DNA from: Symbiodinium natans
Lineage: Eukaryota > Sar > Dinophyceae > Suessiales > Symbiodiniaceae
DNA: 64,000 bases
Reading direction: 5' to 3'
Assembly (NCBI GenBank): GCA_905221605.1
Contig: CAJNDS010000182.1
Span: forward strand, 124,001 to 188,000
Position 1 is the first letter of the stretch. Each line of letters begins with the position of its first letter. Positions 38,520-50,179 of the stretch are shown here, in pieces. The notes beneath the pieces are model-generated. The model did not search any database. It saw nothing but the letters and a program-made list of their open reading frames with translations, and had not been told where the DNA came from. Position numbers and translations under genes: made by a program.

Positions 38520-38837
38520 TTAGAGAGGGCATTGCCATTTTCCAAGTGCTTGTCTCCCGGATCGAGGAAGAAACAAGCAAAGTCGAGCAACCTGTCGTGG
38601 AAGCCTGCCAGTGCTTGCTATCAACGCCCGGCGGCCAATTGCAACCTCCACGTTCAAGCAGCTCTCCTTCATCACGCAAAGCATCCGCACACCGAGCTGC
38701 TGAAACTCAAGCACGGCCGTGCCACAGTTTAGCTCATCATCAAACGGGGTGAACAGAACCCCGAGCAGAAGCTCATGTAGATTGTCGTCTGCGATCCTGC
38801 ATCTGCAGCGCCGATGGGAGGGGCTCGCAAACTCCAT
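38520..38837 (-). CDS. 105-codon minus-strand ORF, strand undecided
   Basis: The minus strand reads IADDNLHELLLGVLFTPFDD, ELNCGTAVLEFQQLGVRMLC and VMKESCLNVEVAIGRRALIA, which is protein-like. However, the plus strand over the left part also gives a good peptide (IAIFQVLVSRIEEETSKVEQ, then PVVEACQCLLS). Real coding on one strand is likely, but I cannot decide which. No family recognised. Confidence 0.3.
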   Translation of the reverse strand: MEFASPSHRRCRCRIADDNLHELLLGVLFTPFDDELNCGTAVLEFQQLGVRMLCVMKESCLNVEVAIGRRALIASTGRLPRQVARLCLFLPRSGRQALGKWQCPL

Positions 38838-39167
38838 GATGCACCTGCTGCTGGGGTTCAGCCTCTGCTACCTGCCTGTTCTAGGTTTGCAGCGGGCAAT
38901 GTTCACGTCGAGCCTCACTTGCAGTAGTTTCCGTGACTTCCTTAACGATACTGCACCCGAAAGTCTCTGAAACATGCTAACGCAAGACGAACTCACGCAC
39001 GGCTCCTCAGCTGCCACTTTTGTGCCATCCTTGTGCCTTATGTGGCATCTTGTCCACGCCATGCTAGCCGGCAGACGTGCGGGGCACTAGGGTTCCAGGC
39101 ACCGCTAACTAACCCTTCCGTGCATTGAGCGGACCTCTATCTTTGCAGCATGACAAACACTCTAACA

Positions 39168-39215
39168 CCCACCCCCCCCAACCCCTCCCACCCTCCCACC
39201 CCCCCCAACCCCCCC

Positions 39216-39270
<55 letters not shown>

Positions 39271-39271
39271 T
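39168..39271. repeat. poly-C tract
   Basis: CCCACCCCC-type sequence passing into more than 50 uninterrupted C residues. The complementary strand is poly-G. Confidence 0.95.
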
Positions 39272-39779
39272 AGACTGCTCCTTGACTGGCGCGAGAACAC
39301 ATTCCTTTCACTTGAGGAGCAGGAGAGGTGTTTTGAGATGTCACCTCACTACACAAGTATCGGCGCCAAACGGAGTCAAAGTGACTGCAGGCAGGCATGA
39401 CATTTTCAGATTTATTTCTCGAATCAATGAGAACTATGACATTAAATCCTGGTTTTGCTGGCAGGCTTGGCATTGGCCCTGTTAGAGCGACTTGGTTAGA
39501 AAACGTGCGGACTGCAGGCTCGCAGGCGCTGGGCTTGTGGTATTTAAATGACCACATGCCTGAGAAAGTCACACAGTAGCATTTGGTAACTCCTCCTCCA
39601 ATTCAGAGTTGTGTAGAGGCCTGGAGGACTTTGTGTTCGAGAGGTTCGTAAATGTGAAAAGGCTTCTTGCGGTGAGCTCATCCCAAACTTCCGGCTGAAA
39701 TAAGTTCTGATCACTCCAACCTCAATCAAGGTGCCAAGATGTAGGGTAGAGGGATGTAGAGGGTTCAGGGCTCACGGTT

Positions 39780-39888
39780 TATGGCTGCGCTCTCCTGCGA
39801 GGATGCAGCGCAGCAGGCAAAAGCGCTGCACAAAGACTCGGCGTTGGTTTGCCACCACGCGGAGCCGCTGCGGTTCAGGGTTTAGGCT
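39780..39888 (+). CDS. candidate exon
   Basis: The plus-strand frame reads ALSCEDAAQQAKALHKDSAL then VCHHAEPLRF and ends next to GGTTCAGGGTTTAGG, a telomere-like motif. A matching C-rich motif followed by TTGCAG occurs at 40,085-40,198, after which DDLIAFLMRPQ and a stop could be a short final exon. Family unknown, with an alpha-helical look. Confidence 0.35.
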
Positions 39889-40671
39889 TAGGTTTCGAGG
39901 CTCGGGGTTTGCAGCATGTATAGGACCACTTGGACCAGATCCTGGTCTGCCTGTTCCAGACTAATTTTCCTGTAGGTGCAAGGGGAGCCGGCATGGGAAC
40001 CACAAGCCATTCGGGAGTGTGGTGTTGGTTGTCGAGGGCGTTGAGGCCTAAGTCTGTTTGGCACGTAGACTAGAGCTTGGCCATGCAATGGCTCGAGGCC
40101 TCTAAAGCCTGACAATCCTAAAAGCAAGCGCCACACCACTAAACCTTTGACCAGTCCCTAAATTCCTTAAATCTTCAACCAGAATCCCTTCTTGCAGGAT
40201 GACTTAATCGCTTTTCTGATGCGGCCACAGTGATTGTTGGCGTCTGCAGGCAACGGTGCGGACTTAAGTAAACTTTGTGGATCCGGCTTTACTACTTGCT
40301 GAGTGTTGAGGGTTCTGGAGTGACATGGGGTAAAAGCAGAATCCAGGCCGATTTGCCGCTTCGGCACATTCCCAAAAGCCAGTTAGCCGCCAGCCCCGAG
40401 CTTGACACCCTAACCCTCCAGTCGTCTTCCACATTCCACATATACCCATGATGACTTCACCCGCAGAAGCAGGAGTTTAAGAGCGTCTTCCTGTCTACAG
40501 GGCTTATGGGTTCAGGGACAAACTCGGTAAGCTTACCACATGACGGCTGCACTGCTTTGGCCTTTTCTCGTGCCCTTTTGTTCGTTAATGAGCAAGCCCG
40601 TGGCATAGCGAAGTGGGACAGGGCTGGCAACTGACACCTTAGTTCTCTAGACTGGGTGCTCTTTTGCAGCT

Positions 40672-40832
40672 GTTGCAATTGCTATGGCAGTGGTGGAAGA
40701 GAGGGACTTGTGACGTACTCCGCGGCCCGAAATTGTTCATGTTATGGCGGAGGATCTGCAAAGGTACTGTGACATCTTTCAGGCCATTTGGCAGGGAAAC
40801 GTGCTGGGGAAACAGATGTGATGCGCAGTCTC
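40672..40832 (+). pseudogene. coding-like patch with an in-frame TGA
   Basis: Read from a TTTTGCAG acceptor: VAIAMAVVEERDL, then TGA, then RTPRPEIVHVMAEDLQRYCD and IFQAIWQGNVLGKQM before another TGA. Both halves share one frame and look like protein. The first TGA has no room for an intron. A decayed copy is the simplest explanation. Confidence 0.3.
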
Positions 40833-41420
40833 CGGCGACCAGTGTTCAGCGATGTCTCCACTGTAGCCATGGGTTTTTGTAGATCATTGAGTTTCCTTTG
40901 TAGGCATGAAAGTACGGGCGCTCAAAAGAATGCTGTAACTTTGGAACATAGCGATTACCCACCTCCTCCCCCCTTACACCTGAACCTCCGGGCATGTCCA
41001 AATGCATGGGCTTGCTGCCAGGCGCTGGACCACGCTTGCCCGAGACATGCTTTCGAACATGCAGCAGAGGCCTCTTTAGCCAAGGCGAAATTTCACGGAT
41101 GTGTCCCTGAACCTTGGACTCCCGGGGTTGATGCGGGTTTGCGGCCTGGGGCTTCACCAGATAACGGAGATAAGAGAGTCGCAGGTTAACAGAGATGCCT
41201 AGGCAGCCTAACATCTTCTTTCTGCACGTTGCCCGCCAAAGAGTTGTTCTTTAGTTCAGTAGGGCATTCTTCGGTTCAAGGTTGCAGGTGGCGCGCCCGT
41301 AAAAAGGCTAAGAGCCGAATATCTTTTCACTCGGCGGATCTTTTCTGACGTTAATGCTCCGTGCACCGACCTTGAGCTGAAACTTGGCTTGGCAGTCGGT
41401 AAAAAGGTGGGCAGAGTGAA

Positions 41421-42518
41421 ATGTCCGCTGCAGAGTCCGAAGGAAGCCATACATCTCAAACCAACACATTCCGAACTACGAACCTGGGGCTGTGGGCTAC
41501 TGCCTCTCTGTTGGCCGTGTGCTTCCTTCGGGTGCTCGTAGATTTCTTTCGAGCAATGCATGAATCGAAGGCCCACGCCCTGCCAGATTTTTGGGGCTGT
41601 GCAGGGGAAGCAGTAGTGGCTCGAACTTCCGGAGCTCTATTGGGGGTGCAGACCCAGGTGCAGTATTGAGGTGTCGAGTTCGAGGTCAAGTTTCGGGCTT
41701 GCCCGCACTGCTATCAGTACGGGGTTGGGGTTTAGGATTTTGGTCAAGTGCCGTTCCCGCCAGCTGTGCTTTTTGCAGGAGTGGCACCGATTGTCTGGCT
41801 GCTTGCTATGGTCGCATAAGACATGGCTGCACGCATCTCCGGCTCAAATGATTGCGGGTGCCTTCCTTGAGATCCAGCAAACGAATCCTGATTTGGCCGT
41901 CCGCCCCTTAGGAGGTGACGCGGTGGGTTCTTTGGCAACGAAGCGGATACATGCACCTCGAGCCCCGAAAGCTTTGGCAACGTAGTAAAGGCCACGCTTG
42001 CTTGCTGTACCCGAAAGACTCATCAACTCCATATGAATATGGGGCCCGAAGTCTGCAAGCATCAAAGCCAAGAAGAAGTCGTCCTCCCAGCCTTGCCTGA
42101 AGTCAGAGTATCAGTGGCTACAAAAGGTTTTAGGTTCGGGCCGGCAGCTCAGGGTTGGCAATGGGATGCAGCAGCATGCAGCAGTGCAGAGGGAGCGTTT
42201 TCCGACATGCGATATGCAAACGAAGGCAAATCAGCCGTAGCGCGAAGAACTGGTGTTGAGGCCCAGCTTCTAAGGACCGTCTTGGAGGATCAAAGGCTCA
42301 AAGCCACGCTACCATTTTGTGTAAACTGTAAGAATCACAACCAACAGAGAACAGGTTCTCCGGGGTGGGGGGGAGCGTTACTCGGCCAGAGACTTGAAGA
42401 CTTGAAGGGCTCGCGACGGGCTCTTCTCGTACTTGTTCGTGGTCTTGGGTTCTTGGACGGGAAGCATCTCAGTGCCCGACTTAAGCCCCAACCTCCAAAC
42501 CAGAATGAAAACCTCTAG
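41421..42518 (+). other. cluster of three plus-strand open frames, unidentified
   Basis: 41,421-41,669 (82 codons) contains a hydrophobic segment LGLWATASLLAVCFLRVLVD. 41,671-41,985 contains SPAQMIAGAFLEIQQTNPDL and LGGDAVGSLATKRIHA. 42,033-42,518 (161 codons) contains AAACSSAEGAFSDMRYANEG and LLRTVLEDQRLKATLPF. Stops and phase changes separate them. They may be exons or a decayed element. No family is recognised. Confidence 0.25.
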
Positions 42519-42559
42519 AACCATTGCAAACCATGCGTAAGCCCTAAGCACAAGACCCC

Positions 42560-45460
42560 TCCGACCAGCCAATGTAAGGAAGCAGTGCTTCGCGCTTGTA
42601 CGCAACGGCCCTGACTGGGCGGAGGGGGTTCAGAGTGAAAGGTTGCAGATACAGGTTTGAAACCCTAAACATCCCTAAGCCCTGGACCCAGAAATGCAGG
42701 AGAGGCTCCGTGGTTTCTGGATGTGCGGATTTCCTCAAGACTACAACTTTGTAACGCAAGCGTAGTTCAGATTTTTAATTCGCACTGATTGCATACTGGG
42801 CTCGTGTTCGAGATTTGTCTTGTGCAGAACACGGGCTCTATGCTTTGCAGAACACGGGCACTATGCTTGTTATGGAGTATGTATTTCTCACAAACACGCC
42901 GGCCACAGGCATTGTTGTGCTGACCCCTTGAGATTGTAGTAATGTGCCCTTCACGCCCCACCCCGCCTTCCAATCCCATCTTAAACCCCCTGAGGTCAAA
43001 GCCTTTGAAGGGCTTGGTACAGTTTGTCGAGACCACCAGTTATGAACCCAGTAGCTTAAACTTAAACTTGGGGTGTTGGGCCTCTAATTTCCGACAGTTC
43101 GTGGTCCTCTATTCCACTGGCCCATCGGGCTTGGGCTTGAGGATCTCCCTACGATGACGCTTCATGGAGAGTCCGTGCTTCAGAAACAGATACATCCTGG
43201 GCTTTGAGGTCCAGGTGTGATGGTGCATCATTCGGCTAAGCGATTGTGTGATTGACGATGGGGGTTTGGGGTGCAGGGAGGTGGTGGAGTTTCGGGTTGG
43301 CTAGTCAAGAGACCTGGCTTAGAAAGCACCAACATACACATACACAGTTGCACGCCTCTGGCAGTGTTTTGGGTCAGCGGATGCATGCCATGGTACCCGA
43401 TCTTCCACAGGTTGAGACGTGAAGCCCCGATCTATCCCGAAGTCCCGAAGTCCCGAAGTTGGGTCTTTGCGATCATCTTCCAAACCTGGCAATCCGACAA
43501 TCGGAGGAAGCAACATCTTGCTGTTCTAGTCATTCTAGTCCATGTCTCCGCAGCAACTGCAGGACACTCCGGCGAAACTGTCCCAAACACCCAAACCCCC
43601 CAAAGCCTCAAGCTCTCAAGCCCCAACAAAGCCCCAACAGGCCTCAACCCCATCAAAATCCAAAAGGTACTTGACCTTGCATGGGTGTTGGGATGTTAAG
43701 GTGCTCCCACGGCACTTTGCTCGACCTTCTGCCCGCAGCTCATGGCTGCAATGCAGTGCTCGAGCTTCACCTACCGTACAGACTGTAATCCAAAACCGTT
43801 AGGCTGAGGGAGATCCGGCATGCCGCTCGTATTGCTCGTGCTTCTTAATTATGTATCTCCAAACAGCCGGGGGGCGCGGGGGCTCATTTTGAGGATGTTT
43901 GAGGGGTTGAGGCCGTGTGGTTTAAGGGAGTTGTGGCAAGTGAAGAAGTCCTTCCAGGCACCCTGAGGCCCTTGCTTGGGCCCTGCGGCATGTTATTCTT
44001 TTTCCGGAGTCGGTGGAGGCACTTTTGAATCAATCTTCTGGAAGTTTGGGTCTTGGACTTTCGTGGGTTATTCGTGTTTTGAAGGAAGGAAGGGTGGTTG
44101 CCGTTCCCAACATTCAGCAGACTTCCAAGATGGGGTTGTCAGGGGCCAAGGGGCTAGGGCGGCTAGGGTGGCCTGAGCCCTTCTACACAGATCTTGTTTG
44201 AGGGCTTAGGGTTGAGGATTTAGTATTTCGATGCGTCGAGGGCTTCGCCGTAGTGCACCAATCCCAGCTTGAGGTCCGAAAACGATACGCTACTCACGTT
44301 CATATTCTTTGTGCTGGGCTGGCAACTCCGGCCTGGTTTATGAAGATCAGATCGACCCGAGGCAATAGGGTCCTGTAGGGTCCTTGGATTTGATTTTGCA
44401 TTGGCGTTCTGGCGTGGGTCTTGGCCCGTATGAGTGGATGTCGAAGGTAAGTGCCCTAGATGTTGCAACCCGCGAACCTTCAAACCCGAACTCGTCCCAA
44501 GTTCTTCTGCAATCCTGGACCAAGACCCACACTCCGAACCCCTGCAAGAAGCCCCGTGAACAACAGACCACGCCAGCTTAAAACGCCAACACAATAGCGG
44601 ACACATCTCCAACCGGTGTTTAACTCGCAGGTGCTTAGGCTGCTTAAGTGTTGCTGGGGCTTGTAGGCTGGTGTGTGGGAGTTCGGCTTCTCCGCAGAAT
44701 GGGTATGTTGTTGGTTTTGGGCATGGGTTGGTGGTAGTCAAGAGTAGTTAAGGCAAAGTGGGGCAACTCTTCATGGACAGGCTTGTGTGCCACTGCGGAT
44801 TGCCATGCAGATACCCGGCTCGGGCCTTCAGCAACTGGAGTTGGGGGGGGCTTGGCTTGGCTGCACTCACTCCGTATCGCCTGACTGCAGGGGCGTAGGT
44901 GCTTCCGCACATGTATTTTCGCACTCGAAGTAGCACGGCGGTTGCACGGTGTTTCCCTGTGTTCATTCAGCGCCAACAGTCGCTGCTGAAGCGTATCGAC
45001 CCCAAATTTCCGCTACACCTTCAACAACCAAGCCTGTGTTGATGGGATGTTTAAGGGTTTAAGGGTTGTGCTGCCGATTGCACCTATTTGAGCCTAACTC
45101 GGAACTCAGGCATGCCAGTGGTGAAAGAGGAAGTCGCGGGTTCAAGGGGTTCTTAAGGGCTCAGAAAGGCCGATCGCCCGCGTAACGTTGTGGCTTAAGA
45201 CCAGCGTAGTGCCCCTCCGCATTCGGCGTGGAGGAGCTCGCTGCAGAGGGTTCAAGAACATTCAAGATCTCATGGGATAAAATGGGTTAGGGGGCTTTGG
45301 AGCCTTCAGCATTTGAGGTTTTGGGTGTGTGGCGGTTCGGAGTCTAGTGTCGGTATTCGGAATCGGGTCTTAGGTGACGGGTGAAGGCCCGCTGTTCAGA
45401 AATCGAGTGGAGGCTTGGGATACAGGGTGTTCGGTCAGCAGTCTTTGGCGGAAGCTGCAA
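42560..45460. other. mostly non-coding, weak exon-like patches only
   Basis: Telomere-like motifs occur at 42,659-42,672 and 45,050. A short plus-strand patch after TTCATTCAG (44,969) reads RQQSLLKRIDPKFPLHLQ before a stop and might be a small exon. Other frames on both strands have no motif. Confidence 0.35.
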
Positions 45461-45470
45461 GGCTCGCTCT

Positions 45471-46712
45471 CTGCCTCTCTCTCTCTCCTCTCTCCCTCTC
45501 TCCCTCTCTCCCTCTCTCCCTCTCTCCCTCTCTCCCTCTCTCCCTCTCTCCCTCTCTCCCTCTCTCCCTCTCTCCCTCTCTCCTTCTCTCCCTCTCTCCC
45601 TCTCTCCCTCTCTCCCTCTCTCCCTCTCTCCCTCTCTCCCTCTCTCCCTCTCTCCCTCTCTCCCTCTCTCCCTCTCTCCCTCTCTCCCTCTCTCCCTCGC
45701 TCCTCCCTCTTCCCTCTCTCCCTCTCTCCCCTCTCCCTCTCCAGCCCTCTCTCGGGCTCCCTGCTCTCCGAATCCCTCTCGCCCCGTCTCTCTCCCTCGC
45801 TCCCTCCCTCTCTCCCTCGGTCCCCTCTCCCTCTCACTCTCCCTCTCCCCTCCCCTCTCCCTCCTCTCCTCTCCCCTCCCCTCTCCTTCCTCTCTCCTCT
45901 CCCCTTCCCCTCTCCCTCCTCTCTCCTCTCCCATTCCCCTCTCCCTCCTCTCTCCTCTCCCATTCCCCTCTCCCTCCCCTCTCAGCCCTCTCTCCCCTCT
46001 CCGTCTCCCTCTCCCCTCTCCCTCCTCCTCTCCCCCTCTCCCTCTCTCACCCCCTCTCCTCTCCTCTCCCCTCTCCCTCTCTCCCCTCTCCGCTCCTCTC
46101 TCTCCCTCTCTCTCTCCCTCTCTCCCTCTCTCCCCTCTCTCCTCTCTTCCCTCTCTCCCCTCTCTCCTCTATCCCTCTCTTCTCTCCCTCTCTCCTCTCT
46201 CCCTCTCTCTCCTTCTCTCGTCCCTCCCCTCTCTCTCCCTCTCTCCTCCCTCTTCGCCCTCTCTCCCCCTCTCTCCCTCTCTCCCTTCTCCTCCCCTCCC
46301 TCTTCCCCTCTCTCCCCTCTCCTCTCCCTCTCTCCTCTCCTTCCATTCCCCTCCTCCTCTCTCTCCTCTCCTCCCCTCTCTCCCTCTCCCCATCCCTCTC
46401 TCCCGCTCCTCTTCCCCCTCTCTCCATTCTCTCCCTCTCTCCCCTCTCTCCTTCCTCTCGCTCCTCCCATCTCCCCTCTCTCCCTCTCTCATCCTCTCTC
46501 CCTCCTCTCCCTCTCTCTCCTCTCCCTCTCTCCCATCCCTCTCTCGTCCTCTCTCCCCTCCCTCTCCGACTCCCTCTCTCCCTCGCATCCCTTCTCCTCA
46601 TCCCTTCTCTCCTCCCTCTCTCCCTCTCCATCACCTCTCTTATCCCCTCCTCCCCTCTCCTCCTCTCCCTCTCTCCCTCTCCTCCCTCTCTCCTCCCTCT
46701 CGCGAAAGGTTT
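45471..46712. repeat. 1.24-kb polypyrimidine tract, CTCTCTCC-type
   Basis: Nearly pure C/T on the plus strand. It starts as a regular 8-bp TCTCTCCC array (about 45,480-45,700) and becomes an irregular CTCCCT mixture. It produces the longest open frames of the window (482 and 494 codons plus, Ser/Leu/Pro; 229 codons minus, Arg/Glu/Gly), all discarded as artefacts. Confidence 0.97.
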
Positions 46713-46797
46713 CAGATCGCACCCCATCTCTGTCATCGTGTGATCTTTCTGGATGTTTTTGTGGTGGGCTTTTTCTCAACACCAGAATTCTTCCCAG

Positions 46798-46860
46798 GAT
46801 GCCGACGACGGGGGGAGCATGAAGGAAAGGCTAGCCGAGGCTGCTGGGACTTCAACTTGA
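46798..46860 (+). CDS. candidate terminal exon
   Basis: After a TTCTTCCCAG acceptor the frame reads DADDGGSMKERLAEAAGTST and stops at TGA, 21 codons in all. Charged and helix-prone, like many protein C-termini. It lies 85 bp after the end of the giant polypyrimidine tract. The upstream exon was not found. Confidence 0.4.
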   Translation, partial: DADDGGSMKERLAEAAGTST

Positions 46861-46869
46861 GCTAGGCTG

Positions 46870-48370
46870 GAGAGTTCAGGCTGGGAGTACTTGGTGCTTT
46901 CGGCGAGGATGCCCAGACTCAAAATTCGGGCTCGTTTTTTACTTGTGAATCTTGGATCTGTCGCAATGAGACCGTTGGCGTTGGGGTTCACCAAGGTCCT
47001 GGGCCCTCTGGAGCACAATGCTTCAAGAACCCTTCAACCCTGACGAATCCTGAGCACATGAAGGCCCTTGAAGGTCGAATCTGTTGTCTTAGGCCTTTCC
47101 AGAGGTGACCACTTGTTTTGCTGTTTTTGAGTCGTGGCTTAGTGGGCTGTCTGGGCCCAGCTTTTTTGTTTCGGTTTTCTTTTCCTTTGTTAGACAACGC
47201 CTGGGTTGCAAGGCACATCCACCAATCGGGGGGGCATCCAATCCACTCCCCCCTCCTGGTGCTTGATAAACCACACCCCTACGTTTATGTGACCCAAAAG
47301 AGTTTCTTCTTTCACGACTGTCCACACCGCTAGTCACGAGTTTGGGAACCTGAAAAAACACCCGAAACCCCTATTCCAGAATGCTCTTTATTACAACAGA
47401 GTTTCCTTCTGGCTGCTCTTGGGGAGCGACGGGGAGCGTCTTCTCCGCTGTGAGCCCTGGCACAAAGCGGTGGTGAACCAAGAGCAGACAGTCGGACGTC
47501 CCTTGCTTACACGGCAAGTCGGTTCTGCTGGGCTTTGTGGCCTTAGGCCGTAGGTTTTCAAGCCAGGGTACGAGAAGCCGTTGAAAGCCCAAAGCCCAAA
47601 CACTGACTTCAAGACTCACTCCCTTTGGTGGGTGCTGATCGCCGGCCTGGTGGCCTGGTCCCAACTCGGCGCAGATAACGCCTAGGGTGGGGGGGGTTTG
47701 TAAAGATCTTGTTTGTATTCCCCAATGGCGTATTGAGGCAACTGGCGAACTCGTTAGGTGCAATAAATCAGTCCCAAACTCCTAAAACTCAAAAAAAACA
47801 GGGCGTGAACGTGTATCCACTCGTGCCGTGGGCGACTGTGCCTCCCTTTGCCGCCATCATAAAACGCTCATCTCTCTGCCTCTCTTCTGTCGGAGCTGTT
47901 CTTTGGAATGCCTCTCCAGCTACCTACAGAGTTCAAGTCTGTGGGTATGGATCTTTTTGAGCCGTGTGAGTTGCCTTGTCCAGGGGTCATGGCAGCGCAG
48001 TTTTGGTTACTCACTTTAACGCATTCTGTTTTGTAAGGCTGAACGCCTGAATCCTTTTCAAACACCTCTCCTAGGTTCATGCTGACCGAACTGGGAGTAC
48101 GGCACTGAAACATCACCACCATATCTGCTTCCAGGCTCTAGAGCCAAGGGTTTCTTTGATGCGGCTCAGCTCTTTCTCGGCCCAGATTCAAGGTCTTTGG
48201 AGTTCGGGGTCTGCGCCTAAGCTGGGCACTTTCGTTTCCGTGGCTTGAGGGGCTTAACTTGTGGCTTTAATCCGTCCAGAGGTTTTGTGGAAATGAACTT
48301 TGGGGGCACTCTGGGGAATCGGCTTTCGCTGGGCCCACTAGTTTCGTGCCAAGTTTGATACGAGTTTTCT
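46870..48370. other. no supported gene
   Basis: Overlapping open frames on both strands (47,371-47,763 minus is the longest) without motifs. Nothing else seen. Confidence 0.4.
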
Positions 48371-48374
48371 CGAC

Positions 48375-48611
48375 CTAAGCCCAAAGCGGCCCCGAGCTCG
48401 GCCAAATGTTTCCCTGGGGTGACGAGTGTTCGTTGTCGGTTACTGTAATGAAATCGTTCTTGTCGGAGCTTAGGAGCCTGGCGTTTCCTGTGGTTTTCTT
48501 GGGGTCGTTCCGGGTTCGGGGTCGGGCCCTCTTCTTCTGGAGCTTCCTTTTTCCTTGATTTTCTATTGCTCCCTGCCCGAGCAGTTCTTCAATGCTTAAC
48601 TTTTTACTCAT
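48375..48611 (-). CDS. small Lys/Arg-rich ORF, unidentified
   Basis: From a Met at 48,611 the minus strand reads MSKKLSIEELLGQGAIENQG, then KRKLQKKRARPRTRNDPKKT and TGNARLLSSDKNDFITVTDN to a stop (78 codons). It has an acidic-helical N-terminus and a basic middle resembling a nuclear or nucleic-acid-binding segment. It could be a first exon, a small gene or a mobile-element piece. No family recognised. The start is chosen at the second Met because the preceding residues are few and the context begins with MSKK. Confidence 0.35.
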   Translation of the reverse strand: MSKKLSIEELLGQGAIENQGKRKLQKKRARPRTRNDPKKTTGNARLLSSDKNDFITVTDNEHSSPQGNIWPSSGPLWA

Positions 48612-49043
48612 CTTGCTCCTGTTTTCCTGCAATTATTGGCGTTCTGTGTGTAGGGGATTGGGATTGAGATCAGTGGTTAACAGTTGACACAGTTTGACCA
48701 CTAGTATCTGCATCTCCTGAACCAGTAGCCGGAGTCACGTTTGCGATCGTCTCCGGCGCAGCTTGCATGGAACCGCGACTGTGAGGTCATAGTGCTTTTC
48801 AATTCTTCGGCCTGGGTAAAGGGGGCCCCGTTTTTTGACATTCGCATGGTTGCTACTGTGGTGTGGTCCTGGCATGATCCGAGTGGTGACTGCACAGGGA
48901 TCTTGCCCCACAGCCCAGAACCCCCACATCCTGAACTTCTCGTTTCCCGCAGTCCTCACTTCTACCTCCACAAAGGCATTCTTCATCACGCAATCGGGTA
49001 GTCGTGTGGCCCCGGTCCAGGGGCGGTTACACCCAGCTCCACT

Positions 49044-49436
49044 TCATGCTGCTTTCGTTGCAAAGTGCTGCAGGATTTGTGAGGTTGCGAGGGTTGTCGG
49101 TTTATGGTTTAGACAAGATCTTATTTTAAAACTCATTTTTTTCTTTCTCACCCTTTTAGGCTGAGGCCTTCTCATCCCACAGCAGTTCGCCCCAACTTCG
49201 TCGTCTAGCTCGAGCATGAGATCCCGCGAAACAAATGCATCACAACCCCCAGCATGCCTTAACTCCACTGTCCAAATTGAACTGTTTAGGGTTTGGTTTG
49301 AAAAGACCGTGTTGCCCGCTACACCATCATCCAAACGAGATCTGATTGAATGCCACAGCCACTGGCTAAACCAGCAGTGGGCAGGGTGTTCTGGCAAATG
49401 TATGGTTCGCCGGTTGCCGTCCTCGCACTTCTTCAA
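49044..49436. other. coding-like patch on both strands
   Basis: The minus strand is open for 130 codons (CWFSQWLWHSIRSRLDDGVA, GGCDAFVSRDLMLELDDEVG). The plus strand is open at 49,216-49,524 (NSTVQIELFRVWFEKTVLPA, then SSKRDLIECHSHWLNQQWAG). One strand is probably coding or was once coding, but I cannot choose. A T-rich tract ending in TTTTCAG (49,457-49,486) just right of it could be a plus-strand 3' splice site. Confidence 0.3.
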
Positions 49437-50099
49437 TCAACACTTGAGGACGTTGTTTTTTTGTTTTTTTTTTTTTTTTTTTCAGCTTCCTCCGTTCCTC
49501 CTTGCTGTGTCCGTTTCGTGTTAAATGTTAAGTGTTTTTCAGGTCCCGGGGTTTATTTCGGATGAAAGGTCGGAACGTATGTCTCTGACCAATGACGCTG
49601 TCATGTGCTCCGGTCTATGTACAGCAAATGGGCCGACGCATTCTCCCATTTCACAGGCCGCTTGAGGTCATTCCCAAACGTCTTCAATATGCTCGAAGTC
49701 TCAGAGGCTTGGGCTGTGTGGTCGCCCCCCATCCCTCAAGCCCCTGAATGAAATCCGTACTTCCACTAAGCTACTAAACCCAACTCATCTCAATGGCCTA
49801 ACCCCGAACTCCCCCAAACCCTCAGCTTCCCGAAGCTCTCCTAGCCCCCCGAAACTCTCGATTCCCGAAACCACAGTGATTCCTCCGCAAGTCTTTGCGG
49901 AGTCAGCGCGGTGGGCCGCCAATGATACTCCCTGTGCCTTACTGGAAAGACTGTTTTAGTCCATACAAAGTATTGTGATAATTTGAGGTTTTTGGCTTTA
50001 TGGGCGCAAGCGGTTTTCAACGCTAGCTTATCCAACATCGTTGGGGCCTGCTCTGTTGTACCCTTTTCTTCCAATTTTGTTTTACAATTTCGTCCGCAG

Positions 50100-50172
50100 C
50101 CCTTTGTGGATTCGCGATTTTGCACCCAAGGAAGGAGCCCAAGAAGAGGAGCCATCCGATGAAGCACGCAGG
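50100..50172 (+). CDS. candidate exon
   Basis: A pyrimidine-rich acceptor (CCTTTTCTTCC... CGTCCGCAG) precedes a frame reading LWIRDFAPKEGAQEEEPSDE then ARR, with a possible GT donor at about 50,173. Charged, probably exposed segment. The minus strand over 49,841-50,167 is also open but less well bounded. Confidence 0.4.
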
Positions 50173-50179
50173 GTCCGGC

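Noticed and set aside
45374-46865. Open frames of 482 and 494 codons on the plus strand and 197-229 codons on the minus strand
   Set aside because: They follow from the polypyrimidine repeat. Peptides are Ser/Leu/Pro or Arg/Glu/Gly repeats in every phase.
49457-49486. Poly-T as the reversed poly-A tail of a minus-strand retrocopy
   Set aside because: It ends in TTTTCAG, and no coding-like minus-strand sequence lies immediately to its right, so a splice-site pyrimidine tract is simpler.
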